64,000 nucleotides of DNA from Grammothele lineata (taxonomy: Eukaryota; Basidiomycota; Agaricomycetes; Polyporales; Polyporaceae), in contig NDFF03000382.1 of NCBI GenBank assembly GCA_002150815.3, positions 62,001 to 126,000 on the forward strand. The letters run 5' to 3'. Within the stretch, counting starts at the first letter, position 1. Every line of letters begins with the position of its first letter. Shown piece after piece: positions 60,515 through 64,000 of the stretch. Made by a program: the position numbers and the translations under genes. The notes beneath the pieces are model-generated. The model saw only the letters and a program-made list of their open reading frames with translations, was not told where the DNA came from and ran no database searches.

Positions 60515-62204
60515 TCAGAGGTCGCCCTTGACGGCCTTGCTCACGCTCTCCGAAAAGTAGTCGATGTTGTGCCCGTTCAGGCCCGCCATCGAAATCCGTC
60601 CGTCCGCGGTCATATAGATGTGTGCCTTCTGCGCCAGCGCCTGCGTCTGCGGCTGCGTCAGGCCGGTGAAGCTGTTCCCGCCCAGTCAGCACCTCCTCGC
60701 CGCCATCACCATCAATGCATGCTACGCACCTGAACATGCCAATCTGCTTCTTGATGTGGCTCCACTCCCCTGGCGTGTTCTGCTTCACAAGGTTGTCGTA
60801 CAGCCGCTCCCGCATCTCGATGATCCGGTCCGCCATGTCCTTCACCTCCGACTCCCACAGCCCGTACAGCTCCTCGTTCCGCAGGATCGTCCCCGCGATG
60901 CGCGCACCGTGGAGCGGAGGGTTCGAGTACATCGGCCGGATGATGATCTTCAGCTGGCTGTCCACCCGCGCCTTCTCCTCAGGGCTTGACGTGATCACCG
61001 AGAACGCACCCACGCGCTCGCCGTACAGGCCCATGTTCTTCGCAAACGACTGCGACAGTGCCACCTGGTGACCCTCGGATACGAAGTGGCGGACCGCGAA
61101 CGCGTCGCGCGACGTCGACCCAGAAGCAAAGCCCTGGTAGGCCATGTCGAAGAAGGGGAATAGCGACTTCTCCTTCACAATGTCCGAGATCTCCTTCCAC
61201 TGCTCCGGCGTCGGGTCCACGCCGGTCGGGTTGTGCGCGCACGCGTGCAGGAGCACAATCGACTTCTCCGGCATGTTCTGCACGCCCCGCGGGTCGGGTG
61301 AGTCAAAAGGCAAAAACACGTGAATCTACGGGAATTCCACGGTACCTTGAGGTCCTCCTTCAAGCCCTCGAAATCAAGGCCAACCGTCTTCTTGTCGAAG
61401 TACCGGTAGCCCTTGACCTCTAGGCCGGAGTCGCGGAAGACGGGAGTGTGGTTGCCCCACGAAGGCACCGGGAGGTAAATCGTCTTGCTGTGGGGGTAGA
61501 AGCGGCCCAGGAAGGCACCACCGATGCGGAGCGCGCCCGTGCCCGAGATCGACTGCGTCACGGCAATCTACGAACCAGCTGCCACGTCAGGACCCCGCGC
61601 CCACCCAAGTCCTCCAGCGAGAGCAGCAAACACGTACGCAGTTCTCCTTGAGCGGGGTGCTCTCCGCGCCGTACGCGAGCTTCGCCGCGGCCGCAGTGAA
61701 CTCGGGCAGGCCCGTAATGGGGAGGTACTCCTTGTCCGGGTTCGACTCGGCGAGGATCTGCTCCGCCTTCTTGACGGCGTTCAGGACATACGGCTTGCCA
61801 TTGTTGTCGCGGTACGCGCCGACGCCGAGGTTGATCTTGCGGGAGTCCTTGTCGGCCTTGAACGCCTCGGTGACACCTGCGGGGTACGTGCGGGGCAAAC
61901 CATCAGCGACCGTTCGGCAAGCTATGCATGCACGCTCGCGGAGCCGTAATTATAGCCTCGCGAAGGGCTGCGCTACAAGGACGATCTGCACGCACAGAGA
62001 ACCTCGCACTCAATTGAGCCGGTCTCTCGGGGGCATTCGGCGTGGCCGCGTCCTCACGCGTGCGAGGAAGGAGAAGCAAGAGAAACACGCACCGAGAATG
62101 GGGTCCGGAGGGCCAGCCGGGACCGCAGACCAGGCGGAGACGGTGCCGGCGTAGCGGACGTGCTTGGGCGCGGCGCGCGCGAGGGGGCGGGCGAGGGCCT
62201 GCAT
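60515..62204 (-). CDS. AAT1: Mitochondrial aspartate aminotransferase
   Basis: A PLP enzyme interconverting aspartate + 2-oxoglutarate and oxaloacetate + glutamate; part of the malate-aspartate shuttle. Exons: 62204-62093, 61876-61638, 61567-61346, 61277-60730, 60671-60515; 425 aa. The N-terminus [20 protein letters not shown] is a mitochondrial presequence, then [20 protein letters not shown]. Active-site parts: [39 protein letters not shown], the PLP-binding Lys in [16 protein letters not shown], and the substrate Arg in the terminal [10 protein letters not shown]. It is head to head with aspartyl-tRNA synthetase (359-bp spacer). Confidence 0.94.
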
Positions 62205-62563
62205 TTTGTGCTTGGAGGGTGTTAGGAAACGAGAGGCGGGTACGTGCGGGGGAGAGGGTGGTGACCGGGCGGGGACTGGGGCGGTATATTATACAGCGCG
62301 GGGCTCGTCTCCGGGGTGCGGCGTGGTGATGTTCGCACGGGGCGTTAGAACGGCCGGACGGACCCGGGCTCGCTCAGGCTCGCTCTGGGCGGGCCATGGT
62401 CCTAACCCCATCGCGTCATCCCCTAACCCTACGCGCCTAGATCAGATAACTCTGCACTGGCTCCAGGTCCTGCAGACTCACCTCGACTCGGGCAGCGCTC
62501 ACTCGACAGACATAAAACCTCTTCTCTTCGTTCGCATCTGCACGCACCTTTGACGCAGACAAT
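62205..62563. promoter_or_regulatory. Shared divergent promoter AAT1 / AspRS
   Basis: The spacer is 359 bp. A TATA-like tatattatac at 62285-62294 lies about 80 bp before the AAT1 start on the minus strand. Telomere-repeat-like strings cctaacccc (62401-62409) and ccctaaccct (62421-62430) resemble the telobox found in promoters of some translation genes. The roles of these sites are inferred from sequence only. Confidence 0.4.
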
Positions 62564-64000
62564 ATGGCCGACAACGAACAAGCTGCACAACAGCCCCCAA
62601 CTCAGCCGTGAGCACCGTACTTTGTTCACTCTATCCCTCGGCACTCACTCTCCCCGGTCGTAGACCCGCGGAGGGCGCAGAGGTCCCGAAAGGCCCGTCC
62701 AAGAGCGAGCTCAAGAAGCGCGCAAAGGAGGAGGAGAAAGCTCGCAAAGCCGCAGAGAAGGCCGCAAAGCAGGCCGAGCTGGAAGCACAGCGCGCCGCCG
62801 CCGACGTCGTACGCACTCTTCCCTCGCGTGCCCCCCCAGTCCGCCTTCATTGACTCAGCCTCACCGCCTGTACCGCACAGGACTACGCCACCGCGTTCTA
62901 CGGCAAGCTCCCGCTGAACCAATCGCAGGCTCGCCCGCGGCGCGCGCGCGCGCAGATCGCAGACCTTAACGGGGCCATGGACGGGCAAACGGTCCTCCTC
63001 CGCGCCCGCGTCCAGACATCGCGCGCGCAGGGGAGCAAGATGGTTTTCCTTAACCTTCGCCAGCGCACGGACTCGATCCAGGCTCTCCTCTCCGTCGCCC
63101 CAGAAAAGGTCAGCAAACAGATGGCCAAGTGGGCTGCGGGGCTCTCGATCGAGAGCATCGTCCTCGCCGAGGGCATCCTCAAAAAGTCTCCCGAGCCGAT
63201 CAAGAGCGCGACGGTACAAGATGTAGAGCTTCATCTCACGCAGGTACGACGAATATGCAACGTTGGGTTCGCCAGGAATAGTGATGCGATTCCCGTCTTA
63301 GCTGCACCTTATCTCCGGCCTCGAAACCGTGCTGCCGTTCACCGTCGACGATGCCAATCGTCCAGAGCCGCCAGAAACAGAAGCGGAAGACGTTCAGTTC
63401 AAGCGTGTCCTCCTCGATACCCGGCTGAACAACCGCGTCGTTGACTTGCGGGTACGTGCCGTATATTTCCTCAATCTCGCATATCGCTAACCCCCGTGCA
63501 GACACAAACAAACCAAGCTGTCTTCAAGCTTCAGCATGCAATCAGCCATCTATTCCGCGAGTACCTTGACGACCAAGGATTCATCGAGATTCACAGTCCT
63601 AAGCTACAGGGTGCCGCGACAGAATCCGGTGCTTCCGTCTTCCAGGTCAGCTACTTCAAGGGTACGTACAATTGGGTTTGTAGTATGTCTATCCGTATTG
63701 ACATTCCGGCACAGGCAAGGCGTTCCTCGCACAATCGCCCCAGCTCGCAAAGCAAATGGCCATCGCTGCCGACTTCGAGCGTGTGTACGAAATCGGCCCC
63801 GTCTTCCGTGCAGAAGATTCGAACACCCATCGCCACATGACTGAGTTTATTGGGCTCGATCTCGAGATGGCGATCGAGGAGCACTACCACGAAGTCATGG
63901 AACTCCTCGACAGCCTCTTCTTGCACATATTCCGCAATCTGAAGCAGAAGTACGCCAAAGAGATCGAGACCGTTCGGAAACAGTTCCCCGCCGACGAGTT
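62564..64000 (+). CDS. DPS1: Aspartyl-tRNA synthetase, cytosolic (partial, runs off window)
   Basis: A class II synthetase charging tRNA-Asp. Exons seen: 62564-62607, 62664-62808, 62881-63243, 63302-63451, 63502-63661, 63715-64000 (continues). It gives 382 residues plus a partial codon. The N-terminal extension is a Lys/Glu-rich helix ([20 protein letters not shown]) that in fungal and animal AspRS binds tRNA non-specifically. The OB-fold anticodon domain follows ([20 protein letters not shown]...). The catalytic domain starts with [18 protein letters not shown], and motif 2 is [15 protein letters not shown]. Motif 3 lies beyond the window. No break is seen. Confidence 0.93.

Overview
This is a stretch of nuclear DNA from a filamentous basidiomycete, most likely a wood- or litter-decaying Agaricomycete (the order cannot be fixed from here). 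The signs are genes broken by many 49-62 nt GT-AG introns with CTAAC/CTRAY branch points, no operons, genes on both strands with 150-900 bp spacers, and fungal families such as SUR7/PalI, Sec9, INCENP, Spp1, Stm1 and fungal carboxylesterases. I rebuilt about 25 protein genes exon by exon by joining conserved protein segments at splice sites that keep frame. All exon borders are therefore inferences from sequence; no transcripts were available.

Layout. 0.5-8 kb: a secreted PL8 polysaccharide lyase, a SUR7/PalI-like four-helix membrane protein and an amidase. 8-16 kb: MPP10 (ribosome biogenesis), a Sec9/SNAP-25 SNARE, a secreted pepsin-like protease and a small TPR-MYND protein. 16-29 kb: INCENP (chromosomal passenger complex), a poorly coding gap, the NDUFA5 complex I subunit, an intron-containing tRNA-Ser(UGA), LSM1 and a very long Spp1-type PHD protein of the Set1/COMPASS complex. 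29-42 kb: a compact growth/translation stretch with Stm1/HABP4, a TFIIIC tau55-like histidine phosphatase, MEMO1, ribosomal protein eL32, a PAS-kinase-like kinase, eEF1A and a 13-exon dienelactone hydrolase.

42.3-47.3 kb is different: about 5 kb without a recognisable intact gene, with clustered palindromes, a hairpin, a decayed transposase-like tail and one possible transcript of unknown nature. It is the accessory part of the window. 47-55 kb: a GNAT acetyltransferase carrying two predicted membrane helices, two tandem alpha/beta-hydrolase paralogues, a 236-bp foldback element and a secreted carboxylesterase. 55-64 kb: Elongator subunit ELP5, a long disordered protein of unknown function, mitochondrial aspartate aminotransferase and, head to head with it, cytosolic aspartyl-tRNA synthetase (cut by the window end).

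Most neighbours are unrelated housekeeping genes, so no gene cluster in the metabolic sense is claimed. Possible functional links are the divergent AAT1/AspRS pair (making and charging aspartate), the translation-related group at 29-41 kb, and the tandem hydrolases. I did not find a clear previously undescribed multi-gene system. The best leads for novelty are the 42-47 kb block, the 52-kb foldback element, the micro-exons of the dienelactone hydrolase and the giant N-terminal extension of Spp1.
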